Part shown: positions 6,847 through 6,855 of the stretch, in pieces
Layout of the letters: every line of letters starts with the position of its first letter
Position numbering within the stretch: the stretch's first letter is position 1
From: Acidobacteriota bacterium
GTDB lineage: Bacteria; Acidobacteriota; Terriglobia; UBA7540
Length of the DNA: 6,855 bases
NCBI GenBank assembly: GCA_021784615.1
Contig: JAJYHU010000195.1
Coordinates: forward strand, 1 to 6,855
Direction: 5' to 3'
Program-made: the position numbers and the translations under genes
Notes under the pieces: model-generated
Told to the model about the DNA's origin: nothing
Database searches by the model: none
The model's input: only the letters and a program-made list of their open reading frames with translations

Positions 6847-6855
6847 CGGATGTAA

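Noticed and set aside
6814..6855. Start of another gene after tkt.
   Set aside because: Only 42 bases remain and they hold a hairpin. The ATG at 6850 is followed at once by TAA.
1..6855. Search for mobile elements, CRISPR arrays, tRNA/rRNA genes, riboswitches or a novel multi-gene system.
   Set aside because: No transposase or integrase, no regular repeat-spacer pattern and no cloverleaf or rRNA-like segment was recognised by eye. All four genes belong to known enzyme families and look intact.

Overview
This window reads as ordinary chromosomal DNA from a GC-rich, probably soil-living bacterium. It has Shine-Dalgarno-led starts, including one TTG start, and dense coding on both strands. The gene mix is a housekeeping pentose phosphate pair beside a secreted tannase/feruloyl-esterase-type hydrolase and an AGXT2-like aminotransferase. 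That would fit an Acidobacteriota-type organism, but this is an inference from gene style only; no rRNA or other phylogenetic marker is present.

Layout: four complete genes fill nearly all the window. Three lie on the minus strand and read leftward from about 4532. They are 6-phosphogluconate dehydrogenase (gnd, 3126-4532), then after 15 nt a secreted tannase-family esterase (1452-3110), then after 112 nt a class III PLP aminotransferase (47-1339). A perfect 9-bp hairpin at 3-29, just past the last stop codon, is a likely operon terminator. On the plus strand, transketolase (tkt, 4768-6813) diverges from gnd across a 235-bp intergenic region. That region holds an AT-rich 21-bp near-palindrome containing TATAAT-like hexamers on both strands, plus repeated CGCAC words. 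The last 42 bases after tkt contain a bulged GC-rich hairpin and no supported gene.

How the genes work together: Gnd makes ribulose 5-phosphate, carbon dioxide and reduced nicotinamide cofactor. Transketolase then works on the pentose phosphates derived from it, so the divergent promoter region joins the oxidative and non-oxidative branches of the pathway. The esterase and aminotransferase have no obvious biochemical link to these and may simply be co-transcribed.

The most interesting points are a Gnd nucleotide loop with Asp-Ala-Asp where NADP-using enzymes carry Asn-Arg-Ser/Thr, which predicts NAD+ use; the palindromic divergent promoter; a secreted CS-D-HC esterase 15 nt behind a cytosolic sugar-phosphate dehydrogenase; and a four-cysteine insertion in the aminotransferase. 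I see no mobile element, CRISPR array, RNA gene or convincing new defence or biosynthetic system. The very long reading frames opposite the genes are in-register antisense artefacts.
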